A stretch of DNA of 64,000 nucleotides, from the NCBI GenBank assembly GCA_039817885.1, contig JBCBUY010000002.1, forward strand, positions 1-64,000. The letters run 5' to 3'. The DNA comes from CALLCD01 sp039817885. Its GTDB lineage: Bacteria; Pseudomonadota; Alphaproteobacteria; Caulobacterales; Hyphomonadaceae. The notes under the pieces were generated by a model that was not told the origin of the DNA, made no database searches, and was given only the letters and a program-made list of their open reading frames with translations. The position numbers and the translations under genes are program-made. The number at the start of each line of letters is the position of its first letter. Within the stretch, counting starts at the first letter, position 1. Positions 25,926 to 35,000 of the stretch are shown piece after piece.

Positions 25926-25961
25926 GGGGCTCCATCCCCGGAGCCCCACTCAGGTTTGAGT
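25926..25961. repeat. Two adjacent inverted repeats between the TIR gene and msrA
   Basis: GGGGCTCC (25926-25933) is exactly complementary to GGAGCCCC (25940-25947) around a six-base loop. CACTCA and TGAGTG (25946-25961) follow at once, with a four-base loop and then GCATTTTC. The second could be a weak terminator, and both could be a binding site. Function unknown. Confidence 0.4.
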
Positions 25962-26036
25962 GCATTTTCCGAATTCAGATATGCCGGATCCACCGGGGAT
26001 AGATTGGTGTGATGTGCGGCGACCTCAGACTCTGCT

Positions 26037-26699
26037 TTAGGCGTCTTCGCTGGTCACACCCGTGCCCATGGGGCAGGTGACACCCGTGCCGCCAAGGCCG
26101 CAATAGCCACTTGGATTCTTGTCGAGGTATTGCTGGTGATACCCCTCAGCATAGTAAAAATCCGTCGCCGGCGCGATCTCGGTTGTGATCTCGCCCGAAT
26201 GACCCGCAGCCTTCAGCGCCGCTTGGTAATTCTGTTGTGACAGCTTCGCTGTCAGCATCTGATCCGGGGTCGTCGTGTAGATGGCAGAGCGGTATTGTGT
26301 GCCCACATCATTGCCCTGACGCATGCCTTGGGTCGGGTTATGGCCCTCCCAAAACACCTTTAGTATGGCGTCAAGTGAGACCATGGAAGGATCAAAAACG
26401 ACCCGCACGACTTCGGTATGACCTGTCCCGCCGGAGCAGACCTCCTCATAGGTCGCATTTGGGGTGATCCCACCCGCATAGCCAACGGCGGTCAACCAGA
26501 CGCCAGGGGGCTGCCAGAACAGGCGCTCGGCCCCCCAGAAACAGCCAAGGCCCAGCCATATCTCCTCAAAGCCTTCAGGGGCTTCCGCCTTGATTTCACG
26601 GTCGAAAATCGTGTGGCGCTCTGCGGTGGGTATCGATTGTGGGCGACCCATCAAAGCTGTTGTGGCATCGGGCATCGGTTTTGGCTTACGGGTGAACAC
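26037..26699 (-). CDS. msrA: Peptide-methionine (S)-S-oxide reductase MsrA
   Basis: MsrA repairs oxidised methionine (the S-sulfoxide) in proteins. The chain has the catalytic GCFWG motif (LGLGCFWGAERLFW) and the family blocks TAVGYAGGITPNATYEEVCS and FWEGHNPTQGMRQGNDVGTQ. C-terminal GGTGVTCPMG gives a possible resolving cysteine. Length is 220 residues. It starts at a GTG with AGGAG eight bases upstream, a clear ribosome binding site. It stands alone between the TIR-Sel1 gene and the tRNA. Confidence 0.95.
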   Translation of the reverse strand: MFTRKPKPMPDATTALMGRPQSIPTAERHTIFDREIKAEAPEGFEEIWLGLGCFWGAERLFWQPPGVWLTAVGYAGGITPNATYEEVCSGGTGHTEVVRVVFDPSMVSLDAILKVFWEGHNPTQGMRQGNDVGTQYRSAIYTTTPDQMLTAKLSQQNYQAALKAAGHSGEITTEIAPATDFYYAEGYHQQYLDKNPSGYCGLGGTGVTCPMGTGVTSEDA

Positions 26700-26775
26700 C
26701 GGCGTCTCCTGAATTAATCACCTGCCAGATGTAAGGCCGGGGCCTCTTGCAGGCAATGGCAGCAGTAGTCGGCGC

Positions 26776-26803
26776 TTGCGTGGCCGGGGAAGGGGCGTAT
26801 AAC
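26776..26803 (+). promoter_or_regulatory. Promoter of the tRNA-Ser gene
   Basis: TTGCGT (26776-26781) and TATAAC (26798-26803) are separated by 16 bases, matching a sigma-70-type promoter. The tRNA begins 11 bases further on. Confidence 0.55.
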
Positions 26804-26814
26804 GGCGCGCTTAT

Positions 26815-26904
26815 GGTGAGGTGGCCGAGTGGTCGAAGGCGCACGCCTGGAACGCGTGTAGGCAGGCAACTGTCTCCAGGGTTCGAATCCCTGTCTCACC
26901 GCCA
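26815..26904 (+). tRNA. tRNA-Ser (anticodon GGA)
   Basis: A 90-base tRNA with encoded CCA. The acceptor stem is GGTGAGG against TCTCACC, with discriminator G. The anticodon stem CACGC/GCGTG closes the loop CTGGAAC, giving anticodon GGA. A long variable arm (class II, as in Ser tRNAs) and a T-arm with GGTTCGAATCC follow. It reads UCC and UCU codons. No direct repeat of its 3' end or integrase is found nearby. Confidence 0.95.
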
Positions 26905-26981
26905 CAAAGCCCGCCCCATTTAGGGAACTTTAACGGACGCAGGCGAATTTGCTCTAAAACCCGACAGCCGGAGACGAAACT

Positions 26982-27461
26982 ATGGTTCGCATGTACCTTA
27001 TCGCCGCTGCTACGCTCGCACTTGTTGGAGCCGCGTCCGCCGAACAATTCACCGCCGTTCAAGGCATCGACAAGATTGTCACCGTGTCCGGCCCTGATGG
27101 CACGGTCAGCCTTGACTATCAGTCCGCTGAGCGCGTCGCGCCGGGAGATACGCTCTACTATCATATCGATTACGACAATGGATCTGCCGAACCGGCTGAG
27201 AATGTGGAGCTGGTTATGATTGTGCCGGCTGAGGTGAATTATCTGGAAAATACGGCCGATGCCGGCGGCCTCGCTGCAGACCTCGCTTTCTCCGTGGACA
27301 ATGGCGAGAGTTTCTATTCGCGACGCGACCTACAGGTCGATGTGAACGGCGCGCGCCAGCTCGCCAGCGCGCAAGATATCACCCATATCCGTTGGACATT
27401 CGACGCCCCAATTGCCCCTGGCACCCAAGGCAAGGTGAGTTTCCGGGCGACGGTTCGCTGA
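26982..27461 (+). CDS. Exported DUF11-like protein
   Basis: The 159-residue protein has a signal peptide (MVRMYLIAAATLALVGAASA) and one domain. That domain has the DUF11-type pattern of conserved surface repeats: RVAPGDTLYYHIDYDNGSAE, then PAENVELVMIVPAEVNYLEN. It is the first of three genes for exported proteins of this kind on the same strand, 77 bases after the tRNA. Role unknown; a surface or periplasmic partner of the two larger proteins downstream is plausible. Confidence 0.75.
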   Translation: MVRMYLIAAATLALVGAASAEQFTAVQGIDKIVTVSGPDGTVSLDYQSAERVAPGDTLYYHIDYDNGSAEPAENVELVMIVPAEVNYLENTADAGGLAADLAFSVDNGESFYSRRDLQVDVNGARQLASAQDITHIRWTFDAPIAPGTQGKVSFRATVR

Positions 27462-27631
27462 TACTGAAAGCTTCTGCATTTTGAGCGTATGCTGACTTTC
27501 CGATTTGTGCGTGAAGTCGAGTACTACTGCAATTTTGGCATAATTAGGGCAGGTTTCATCTAACCCGTTAGCGCTGACTTAAACTTTTTCTGTTGATCTC
27601 GACCTATCTGTATTCAGAGAGGGCGAAAATT

Positions 27632-28981
27632 ATGGAACGGTTATTCCGAGTTATCGGAGCTGGCCGGCTATTTGGGTGGTTATCCGCCTTCGGTGCCGCT
27701 TCAGCTTTAGCCACTTCGGCATATGCACAGCCGCCAGCGGACAACGGCTTTACCGCTGCGGGCACGTCAGTGCAGAACACATTTACATTGGACTATGATG
27801 TCAACGGCGTAGACCAGACAGACATTACGAATTCAGGCTCACCGACGACATTTACCGTCGACCGTCTGGTCAACCATGTCGTCCAGGAGTTGAACACGCC
27901 AGTCTCCGGCAACCCGGGTGGCTCAGCCACGCTTCGGTTCCGCGTGACGAACACGGGTAACGACAACCAGTCTTATTCCTTCGATATCTTCGATGAAGGT
28001 GGAAGCGCTGCTGATGAAATCGATCTGCCCTATTCATTGACTTTCGTGGCCGTTGATAATTCGGACGCACCGACGGGTGCCGTCACGGCGATCGACGGAG
28101 ACACTCCGGAAGCTCAGGCTGCGGCAGCAGGCACTGAGTTAACGACAGACCTTGCCCCGGACGATAGTTTCATCGTCGAGGTGACCGGCACACTTCCGGC
28201 AGGGGCCGTCGCGGCAAACTTTGACAGCCTTCGTCTTGTTGCCCAGGCCCGTCAGCCTGGCGCATTTATCGTGACGAGTGGCGCTACCGGAGCGACATCC
28301 TCACCGGGTGCTCGCGTTGAAGGCACCACAGATCCAAATGCCATTGATGGCGTAGCCCAGAACGTCCTCGCAGATGGCACAGGCGCAGGCAGCCCTCCAA
28401 CAAGTGTTGACCAGGACAATGATGCTCTGTTCTCTGCTGTCGGCATTATCACGACGGATATTCCAACGCCAAACCTGGTTGTTCAAAAAGTGGTCGATGT
28501 GCTGGCGACAGAATTCACGGGCACACAGTGTGAAACCTTCGCGACGACGACCGGTCCTACCGGCAATGTGAGCGGTATTCCTGACGGAACAGGTGGAACA
28601 TTTACCGAGACGGTAGCCGTTCCTTCAGTGGCCATTGCCGCCGGAAACCAGTTCACGACACCTGGCGCCTGTATAGAATATGTCATCCGTGTTCTGAACA
28701 TAACGCCAGGCGTGACGGGTAATCCGACAACCACTGCGACCGGTATCGACATCATCGATGAACTTCCAAGCGGAGTGCGGTTTATCAGTGCACGTGCAGA
28801 AGGCTTTGATAATGTGGCGCAGCCTTCGCAGGACGTTACCGGTGGACTGGTTCCGCCCAATTGTAACCCTGCAGCGGCACCAACACCGATCATTGAAAAC
28901 TGCGCGGTGCGCTTCAATGGCGGCGAAATGGAAAACGACAACAACCTCGCTGCTGTGAGGATCCGCGCGCAGGTCTACTAG
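27632..28981 (+). CDS. Exported DUF11-like repeat protein
   Basis: The 449-residue protein has a signal peptide (to SALATSAYAQ). An exported region of repeated Ig-like/DUF11-type domains follows: NPGGSATLRFRVTNTGNDNQ, then NQFTTPGACIEYVIRVLNIT. It is acidic and contains few cysteines. I chose the ATG at 27632, with GAGAGGG upstream, over a TTG at 27593. It is followed by a terminator, so the large gene downstream is probably read separately. Function not known. Confidence 0.75.
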   Translation: MERLFRVIGAGRLFGWLSAFGAASALATSAYAQPPADNGFTAAGTSVQNTFTLDYDVNGVDQTDITNSGSPTTFTVDRLVNHVVQELNTPVSGNPGGSATLRFRVTNTGNDNQSYSFDIFDEGGSAADEIDLPYSLTFVAVDNSDAPTGAVTAIDGDTPEAQAAAAGTELTTDLAPDDSFIVEVTGTLPAGAVAANFDSLRLVAQARQPGAFIVTSGATGATSSPGARVEGTTDPNAIDGVAQNVLADGTGAGSPPTSVDQDNDALFSAVGIITTDIPTPNLVVQKVVDVLATEFTGTQCETFATTTGPTGNVSGIPDGTGGTFTETVAVPSVAIAAGNQFTTPGACIEYVIRVLNITPGVTGNPTTTATGIDIIDELPSGVRFISARAEGFDNVAQPSQDVTGGLVPPNCNPAAAPTPIIENCAVRFNGGEMENDNNLAAVRIRAQVY

Positions 28982-29003
28982 TGTTGTCCGCATAATGACT
29001 AAA

Positions 29004-29040
29004 AGAGGCCCCCGCACGTCGTCCGAGTGGGGGCTTCTTA
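29004..29040 (+). terminator. Intrinsic terminator after the second DUF11 gene
   Basis: AGAGGCCCCC pairs with the GGGGGCTTCTT side (GCCCCC 29008-29013, GGGGGC 29029-29034) around a GCACGTCGTCCGAGT loop that itself has a CAC/GTG pair. TTCTTAG follows. It lies 23 bases after the stop codon at 28981. Confidence 0.72.
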
Positions 29041-29186
29041 GTATTTTAACACGCTGATTTAGCAGATCATTTACCGCAATCTGCGACACTGGCGTGACAA
29101 TGTGGGGCGATAGACCAGACAACTGGCAACGCCCCCAAACCGTGCTCGAGCAAGAACGGGCACAGTGATGGTTGGTGGTTCGAGTG

Positions 29187-32100
29187 ATGGCTTCTGCAAA
29201 GAAGCATATACGGGGCATGTTTGCCTCCTTGGTCCTGCTCGTTGGGGTGCTCCTAACGGGCGGAGCACCTGTGTACGCTCAAGATCTAGAACAAGTCGAC
29301 AACGTCGCCAGCGTGACGTTTGAACTGGACGGCTCAACATTCTCATTACAGACGAATGTCGCGAGCTTCACGATTTCCCCGCCCGTATCGACGCCATCAC
29401 AGATCGATTTCTTTCGTTTCGCGCAAGACGCAGCCGATGGCATCCTGACACGGATCAATGGAAGTGAATTTAGTCCATCCGGAAGCCTCAACGGCCCCTT
29501 TGAGGTCGTCGGCGCACCCATAACAACCAATAACAAACTTCTCGATCTCTCTGGCGAGGTCACGCTTGTCGAAGCTCAGCGCTATCTTGCTGGCGAGTTG
29601 ATGTTCGTCCGTGTGATTGATTTGGGGCAGAACTTCAATCCCGCCGAAATCGAAACGGTCGTCATCACAATTGAAGCAGACAGCGGAGATTCTGTTACGC
29701 TTCGCTTGTTTGAGAGTGGCGCGGACACTGGCGAGTTCTTTGCCTACGTTCCGTCAACACCATCAGTCACACCGATCAACGACGCGCAATTGTCAACACC
29801 GGGCGAGACCGGCTTAACGGCCCTATACGTCGATGAGTTTGATGCCACCGAAGTATCGGTCGACACAGCATTGGTGGATCCATTCGGCCGTTTGTTCGAT
29901 AGCGCCACAGGTGAGCTGATCGACGGTGCAACAGTCACGATCATCGATAATGCCAGCGGCTTGCCAGCTGATGTCTTTGGCGTTGACGGCGTATCCGCTT
30001 ACCCGTCCACCATCGTGACGGGTGGTGTTGTGACGGACGATAGCGGACTACAATACGAATTGGCCGATGGGGAATTCCTGTTTCCCTTGATGAGGCCGGG
30101 CCTGTATCATTTGATTATCCAGCCGCCTGATGATTTTCGCTTCCCCTCGGAAGCATCGCCCGATCAATTTGCGAATCTTCCAAATAGTCCCTTCGAAATC
30201 ATCGAAGGGTCGTTTGGTGGTACATTTGAGGTTCTTGCGACAGGCCCATTGAACTTCGATGTGCCGCTCGACGATGATGGGCTGATTACAGTCGTGAAGT
30301 CATCCTCGACACAAACGGCGGCTCCGGGTGACTTTGTCGGATACACGGTTCAAATCGAGAACAATCAACCATTTCCTCAGCGGGCATTGATCCGCGACAA
30401 TCTTCCCCGGGGATTTCGCTTGAGGGAGGGCACAGTTCGGCTAAATGGTACGCCCACAGATGATCCACTCATTTCATCCGACGGGCAAAGCCTTCTTTTT
30501 GATCTTGGATCAATCGGGGCGAACCAGACGTTCAGCTTAAGCTATGTCGGCCTGGTCAGCGCTGGGGCCCCGCTTGGGGAAGCGGTCAACGAAGCCTTTT
30601 TCGTGGATGAGGCCGGTCAACGACTTTCTAATCGCGCGGAAGCGGCAGTCTTTGTCCGGGAGGATCTCCTCCGATCACGTCTGACGATTGTCGGTCAGGT
30701 CGTCGAGGACGCCTGTGAGCCGAGCCAGGAATGGGCTCGTGATCTCCATGACGGCGTCGGTGTTGGCGGCGTTCGCCTTTATCTCGAAACCGGGGACTAC
30801 GTCGTCACCGATGAGGATGGCCTTTACCATTTCGAGAATGTTCTGCCGGGCACCCATGTGGTGCAAGTCGATGAAGCGACGCTGCCAGAGGGCTATGAAG
30901 CGGTGCTTTGCGAGGAAAACTCACGCTATGCTGATAGCGCAACCTCGAAATTTATCGACACGATCGGTGGGGCGATTTGGCGGGCCAATTTTTATTTGGA
31001 GCGCACCTCTGAGGTTGAGGCAGAGGAAGTTGTTGAGAGCTTCAATGACAACACCGAGTATCGCGATTTTGACCAGGAATGGTTGGAGCAGCAAGCGCCG
31101 GGAATTCGTTGGGTCTATCCGGCAACGGACCGAACACCGTCATCACGAAGTGTGAATGTCGGTATTCAGCATTATGGTGGGCAGCAAATTGCGCTGACCT
31201 TGAACGGTGAACCTGTCCCAAGCCTGAACTTCACAGGCACAGATGGGACACTGGATGGACAAACAAGTCTCACCCGTTATCGCGGGATCAATATTGCCTC
31301 TGGTCGGAACCACTTTGTGGCGACGATTTTCGACACGGCTGGAAACATCGTTGATACGCTGGAAAGAGCCATCTGGTTCGTCACCGAGATCGAGCAGGTC
31401 GGCATCGTCGACGACCAATCGATCGTTGTCGCCGATGGCCGAACAAATCCGTCGATTGCTATTCGCGTCACCGATGCTGCCGGTCGGGCCGTCCACCGTG
31501 GTCGCCAGATCGAGGTCGATATTGCAGCGCCTTACACACTTCGGGCGGTCCGCGAGTTTGAAGACGAGAATCCGATTGCGGCACAGCTCGCCAATGTTGC
31601 GGCTGCATCCGTCGGTGCCGACGGTATTGCCCATGTTGAGCTGGAGCCGACACTGCAGACCGGTCTCGTGCGGCTTCAGGTTCGCCTTGCCGACGGGTCG
31701 CAATATCCATTGAGTATCTATCTGGAACCAGAGCGGCGGGAGTGGATTGTTGTTGGCCTCGCCGAGGGAGAGACTGGGCTTCAATTCGCCGACGGACCGG
31801 GCGCGTTCTCGTCTGACGATCTAATCGATGATGGACGTCTGGCCTTCTTTGCCAAAGGGACCGTCCGAGGGGATTGGCTTCTCACCCTCGCTGTAGACAC
31901 GGCGCGTCGGCGCGGTGACGCAGACGGGACGATCTTCGAAGGCGATATCGATCCAAATGCATTTTACACGCTGTACGGTGACCGAACCTTCCAGGATCGC
32001 GAGGCAGAATCTCGCTTCCCATTATTTGTGAAACTCGAGAAGAGCACCTTCCAATTGCTGTTCGGCGATTATGACACCGATTTGGGGGATACGGTGTTGG

Positions 32101-34262
32101 GGAGATACAACCGGCGTCTGTCCGGGCTGCGTTCTGTCTATGAAACTGAGAAGACATCCTTCTCCGCATTCGTGGCCGACACCAATCAGGGCTTCACGCG
32201 GGACGAGATTGCAGCCGATGGCACCTCTGGACCGTTCTTCTTGACGTCAGCACCTTTGATTCGGAACTCAGAACGCATTTTCATCGAAACCCGCAATCGT
32301 TTCCGGCCTGACGAAGTCCTGTCGGTCATCAACCTCGCGCGATTTGTCGACTACGATATCGACTTTGACACGGGTGAGGTGTTCTTCCGTCGGCCAATTG
32401 ACGCCACCGATAGCGGCTTCAACCCCAACGTGATTGTCGCAGAGTATGAGGCATCCGATGCGGTGGAGCGAAGCATCACGGCCGGTGGCCGAGCCGCTCG
32501 CCGACTGCTCGATGGGAATCTGGAAGTTGGGGCGACCTATATCCGCGAAGAAGGCGACAATATATCGCCGGACGCCGTAAGCCAATTGGCAGCTGTTGAC
32601 CTGACAGCGTTTATTGGACGCAGCACCGAGATTCACGCCGAATATGCCAGAACCACTCGCGATGACACCGCTGAAGCAATAGAGAGTTCCGACGACGCTG
32701 ACGCGCTTCTGGTGGAGGTGATCCATCGCCAGGAGGCGCTGACAGTATCGGCATTTTATCGAGAAGATGAAGCCGGCTTCGGTCTCGGCCAACAATCCTC
32801 AGGAACGGTTGGAATTCGCCGGATCGGGGCGAATGCGTCGGTTGAGATTGGTCGGGCTCAGAATGCGGGCGATCAGGTCGGCGCGCGGCATTTCGTCGAT
32901 GGTGAGGTTTTGCAGGAAACAAACCTTCAGACAGGCGATGAACGACGCATTGTGGAAGCACAGTTGAGACGCCAGGATCCGCTCCTAAGCGGCGCGCTCG
33001 GCGTGCGATATGTCGAGGAAGACTTTACCAGCCTTCCAGATGGGCAGAGGCGATCGACTCTCTTAACAGGCTCGGTTCAAAAATCATTCCCAGAATGGGG
33101 GCTCTCCCTGTCAGCAGCGCACGAACAGCCAATTGGTGATGAAGAGGATGAATCAACGCAGTTCCCGCAAAGAACAATATTGGGTGCGGATAAAGTACTC
33201 AATAGGTTTGCAACCCTCAATGTCCGCCACGAATTCCTTGATGGATCAAATGCGTCCGGGAACAACACGACGGTTGGCATCACGGCCACGCCCTGGAGCG
33301 GCACCGAGGTCATCGCATCAACCGATCTGATTACCCAGGACAGCTCTCGGCGTCTAAGCGCGACCGTCGGCGTCGACCAAACCATTCGGATCAACGAAGC
33401 TTGGACCGCCAGCGTCGGGGTCGCGCGCCGTGCTCAAATTGCAGGCGATCAGCTGCCACTGGATGTGGCACCAGACCTGCCGATCTCTCCATTGGAAACG
33501 GCTCCCCAGAGCCCGTTAACGCTCAGCGATTCCTTCACTTCCGTTTATACCGGTGCCGGATACAGAGGTGAGCGAACCGTCGGATCGGCTCGATTGGAGG
33601 TCCGCGATAGCACGATAGGAACGCGCTATGCCGGTATTCTTGGCGGCGCGCGAGAAGCCAGTGAGGTCCTGTCGTTCGCCATTGCAGGGCGCGTCGAGCA
33701 AACTTTGGCGGAGCAGGCGGCGGACTTGCGAAGCGCTGAAGTGCGGATCGGGTCATCCTGGCGCCCCCGCGGGAAAGGTCCAATCGTCTATAATCGGTTC
33801 GATGTCGCATTCGACGAAACGGAGGGCCAGTTCCGGAACTGGCGTGTCGTCAACAATACCGGCATCAATGCCCTTGTGACCAAGCGGACACAGCTGGCGG
33901 CATTTTATGGCATAAAATATGTCCGTTCGAATTTTGCGGGTGATAGCTTTGATGAGGTGACCCATCTGATCGGCGGCGATGTCCGCCACGATATCACACG
34001 CCGTTTCGACATTGGGTTTTCGGGCTCCGCATTGATTTCGCAGTCTGGTCAGACCGACTTTCAGTGGGGTCCGAATTTTGGCGTGTCCCCGGCTGAGAAC
34101 ATTTGGATGAGCATCGGCTACAACTTCGAAGGTTTCAATGACAACGACTTCCAGGACGCCGAGTTCAGCCGCGATGGCCCTTTCGTCAAACTTCGTGTGA
34201 AGTTTGATCAGCACACGGCCAAAGGACTATTGGACTGGATATCTCCTCGTGGAGACAATTAG
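29187..34262 (+). CDS. Very large exported DUF11/SdrD_B-like protein with a putative outer-membrane barrel
   Basis: This is a 1,691-residue exported protein with a signal peptide (to GGAPVYAQ). The first half has DUF11-type and related domains: TAAPGDFVGYTVQIENNQPF, then an SdrD_B/carboxypeptidase-regulatory-like domain with VYLETGDY-type blocks (VGGVRLYLETGDYVVTDEDG). From about residue 860 the chain is rich in alternating polar and aromatic residues (GDWLLTLAVDTARRRG, FQLLFGDYDTDLGD), as in large beta barrels. The end is KGLLDWISPRGDN, without a typical C-terminal aromatic. Start chosen is ATG at 29187; a TTG at 29172 is possible. It may present the repeats at the cell surface, but function is unknown. 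Confidence 0.78.
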   Translation: MASAKKHIRGMFASLVLLVGVLLTGGAPVYAQDLEQVDNVASVTFELDGSTFSLQTNVASFTISPPVSTPSQIDFFRFAQDAADGILTRINGSEFSPSGSLNGPFEVVGAPITTNNKLLDLSGEVTLVEAQRYLAGELMFVRVIDLGQNFNPAEIETVVITIEADSGDSVTLRLFESGADTGEFFAYVPSTPSVTPINDAQLSTPGETGLTALYVDEFDATEVSVDTALVDPFGRLFDSATGELIDGATVTIIDNASGLPADVFGVDGVSAYPSTIVTGGVVTDDSGLQYELADGEFLFPLMRPGLYHLIIQPPDDFRFPSEASPDQFANLPNSPFEIIEGSFGGTFEVLATGPLNFDVPLDDDGLITVVKSSSTQTAAPGDFVGYTVQIENNQPFPQRALIRDNLPRGFRLREGTVRLNGTPTDDPLISSDGQSLLFDLGSIGANQTFSLSYVGLVSAGAPLGEAVNEAFFVDEAGQRLSNRAEAAVFVREDLLRSRLTIVGQVVEDACEPSQEWARDLHDGVGVGGVRLYLETGDYVVTDEDGLYHFENVLPGTHVVQVDEATLPEGYEAVLCEENSRYADSATSKFIDTIGGAIWRANFYLERTSEVEAEEVVESFNDNTEYRDFDQEWLEQQAPGIRWVYPATDRTPSSRSVNVGIQHYGGQQIALTLNGEPVPSLNFTGTDGTLDGQTSLTRYRGINIASGRNHFVATIFDTAGNIVDTLERAIWFVTEIEQVGIVDDQSIVVADGRTNPSIAIRVTDAAGRAVHRGRQIEVDIAAPYTLRAVREFEDENPIAAQLANVAAASVGADGIAHVELEPTLQTGLVRLQVRLADGSQYPLSIYLEPERREWIVVGLAEGETGLQFADGPGAFSSDDLIDDGRLAFFAKGTVRGDWLLTLAVDTARRRGDADGTIFEGDIDPNAFYTLYGDRTFQDREAESRFPLFVKLEKSTFQLLFGDYDTDLGDTVLGRYNRRLSGLRSVYETEKTSFSAFVADTNQGFTRDEIAADGTSGPFFLTSAPLIRNSERIFIETRNRFRPDEVLSVINLARFVDYDIDFDTGEVFFRRPIDATDSGFNPNVIVAEYEASDAVERSITAGGRAARRLLDGNLEVGATYIREEGDNISPDAVSQLAAVDLTAFIGRSTEIHAEYARTTRDDTAEAIESSDDADALLVEVIHRQEALTVSAFYREDEAGFGLGQQSSGTVGIRRIGANASVEIGRAQNAGDQVGARHFVDGEVLQETNLQTGDERRIVEAQLRRQDPLLSGALGVRYVEEDFTSLPDGQRRSTLLTGSVQKSFPEWGLSLSAAHEQPIGDEEDESTQFPQRTILGADKVLNRFATLNVRHEFLDGSNASGNNTTVGITATPWSGTEVIASTDLITQDSSRRLSATVGVDQTIRINEAWTASVGVARRAQIAGDQLPLDVAPDLPISPLETAPQSPLTLSDSFTSVYTGAGYRGERTVGSARLEVRDSTIGTRYAGILGGAREASEVLSFAIAGRVEQTLAEQAADLRSAEVRIGSSWRPRGKGPIVYNRFDVAFDETEGQFRNWRVVNNTGINALVTKRTQLAAFYGIKYVRSNFAGDSFDEVTHLIGGDVRHDITRRFDIGFSGSALISQSGQTDFQWGPNFGVSPAENIWMSIGYNFEGFNDNDFQDAEFSRDGPFVKLRVKFDQHTAKGLLDWISPRGDN

Positions 34263-34355
34263 TCGCCGCCGCGCTTGGCCCCGCTACGTCTGACAAACTA
34301 TGTCCCCAACCTGCCGGTGGGTCTGAGCATTTGCACGCGGACCGCCATGGTCTAG

Positions 34356-34997
34356 ATGAGGAATATGGCGATCACAGTCAAAATATGTGGCTTCACCGAA
34401 CCGAGCACAGTGCGTGTAGCGGCGGAGGCGGGTGTCGATTGGATCGGCTTCAACTTCGCCGAGAAGAGCCCAAGGCGGGTGCGTCCCTCCGATATGGGGC
34501 GCTTGCTCCCGGAGATTGGGAACGCTGACGCGATTGGCTTGCTCGTGGATCCTGAGGACGCACAGCTTGAAGCTGTTCTGGCAACGGGACTGCAACACAT
34601 TCAGCTCCATGGCAGTGAGACACCGGAACGCGTCGCCGACATTGCCAGACATGTGTCCGGTGAGGTTTGGAAGGCGGTCGGTGTGGAGACACGACAGGAC
34701 CTCGATCAGGCGGACGCCTATGCCGCAGCCGATCGTCTGTTGATTGATGCCCGCCCCCCCAAAGGAGATGCCCAAAAGGGAGGCCATGGTATCCCTTTCG
34801 ATTGGTCGATCATAGAGAACTGGCAGTCACCGAAACCGTGGGTGCTCGCCGGCGGCCTGGCGCCTGGCAATGTCGTGGAGGCCGTTTCCCGAACCCAAGC
34901 AACATTGGTCGACGTGTCCTCTGGCGTAGAGCGCGAGCGGGGGGTAAAGGATGCCGGTCTAATTCGCGAATTCATCGTCACAGCAAAGGGAATATGA
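34356..34997 (+). CDS. trpF: Phosphoribosylanthranilate isomerase TrpF
   Basis: TrpF isomerises phosphoribosylanthranilate to CdRP in tryptophan synthesis. The (beta/alpha)8 fold starts VKICGFTEPSTVRVAAEAGV, with the catalytic cysteine in KICG. The general-acid aspartate is in LLIDARPPKGD, and VLAGGLAPGNVVEAV and VDVSSGVERERGVKD follow as phosphate-binding strands. Length is 213. ATG at 34356 or 34365 could be the start; neither has a clear ribosome binding site. It ends four bases before trpB and heads the trpF-trpB-cutA-trpA block. Confidence 0.93.
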   Translation: MRNMAITVKICGFTEPSTVRVAAEAGVDWIGFNFAEKSPRRVRPSDMGRLLPEIGNADAIGLLVDPEDAQLEAVLATGLQHIQLHGSETPERVADIARHVSGEVWKAVGVETRQDLDQADAYAAADRLLIDARPPKGDAQKGGHGIPFDWSIIENWQSPKPWVLAGGLAPGNVVEAVSRTQATLVDVSSGVERERGVKDAGLIREFIVTAKGI

Positions 34998-35000
34998 ACC

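Noticed and set aside
26815..34355. A genomic island inserted at the tRNA-Ser gene and carrying the DUF11 proteins.
   Set aside because: No integrase is present, and no copy of the tRNA 3' end is found at the far side near 34262-34355.
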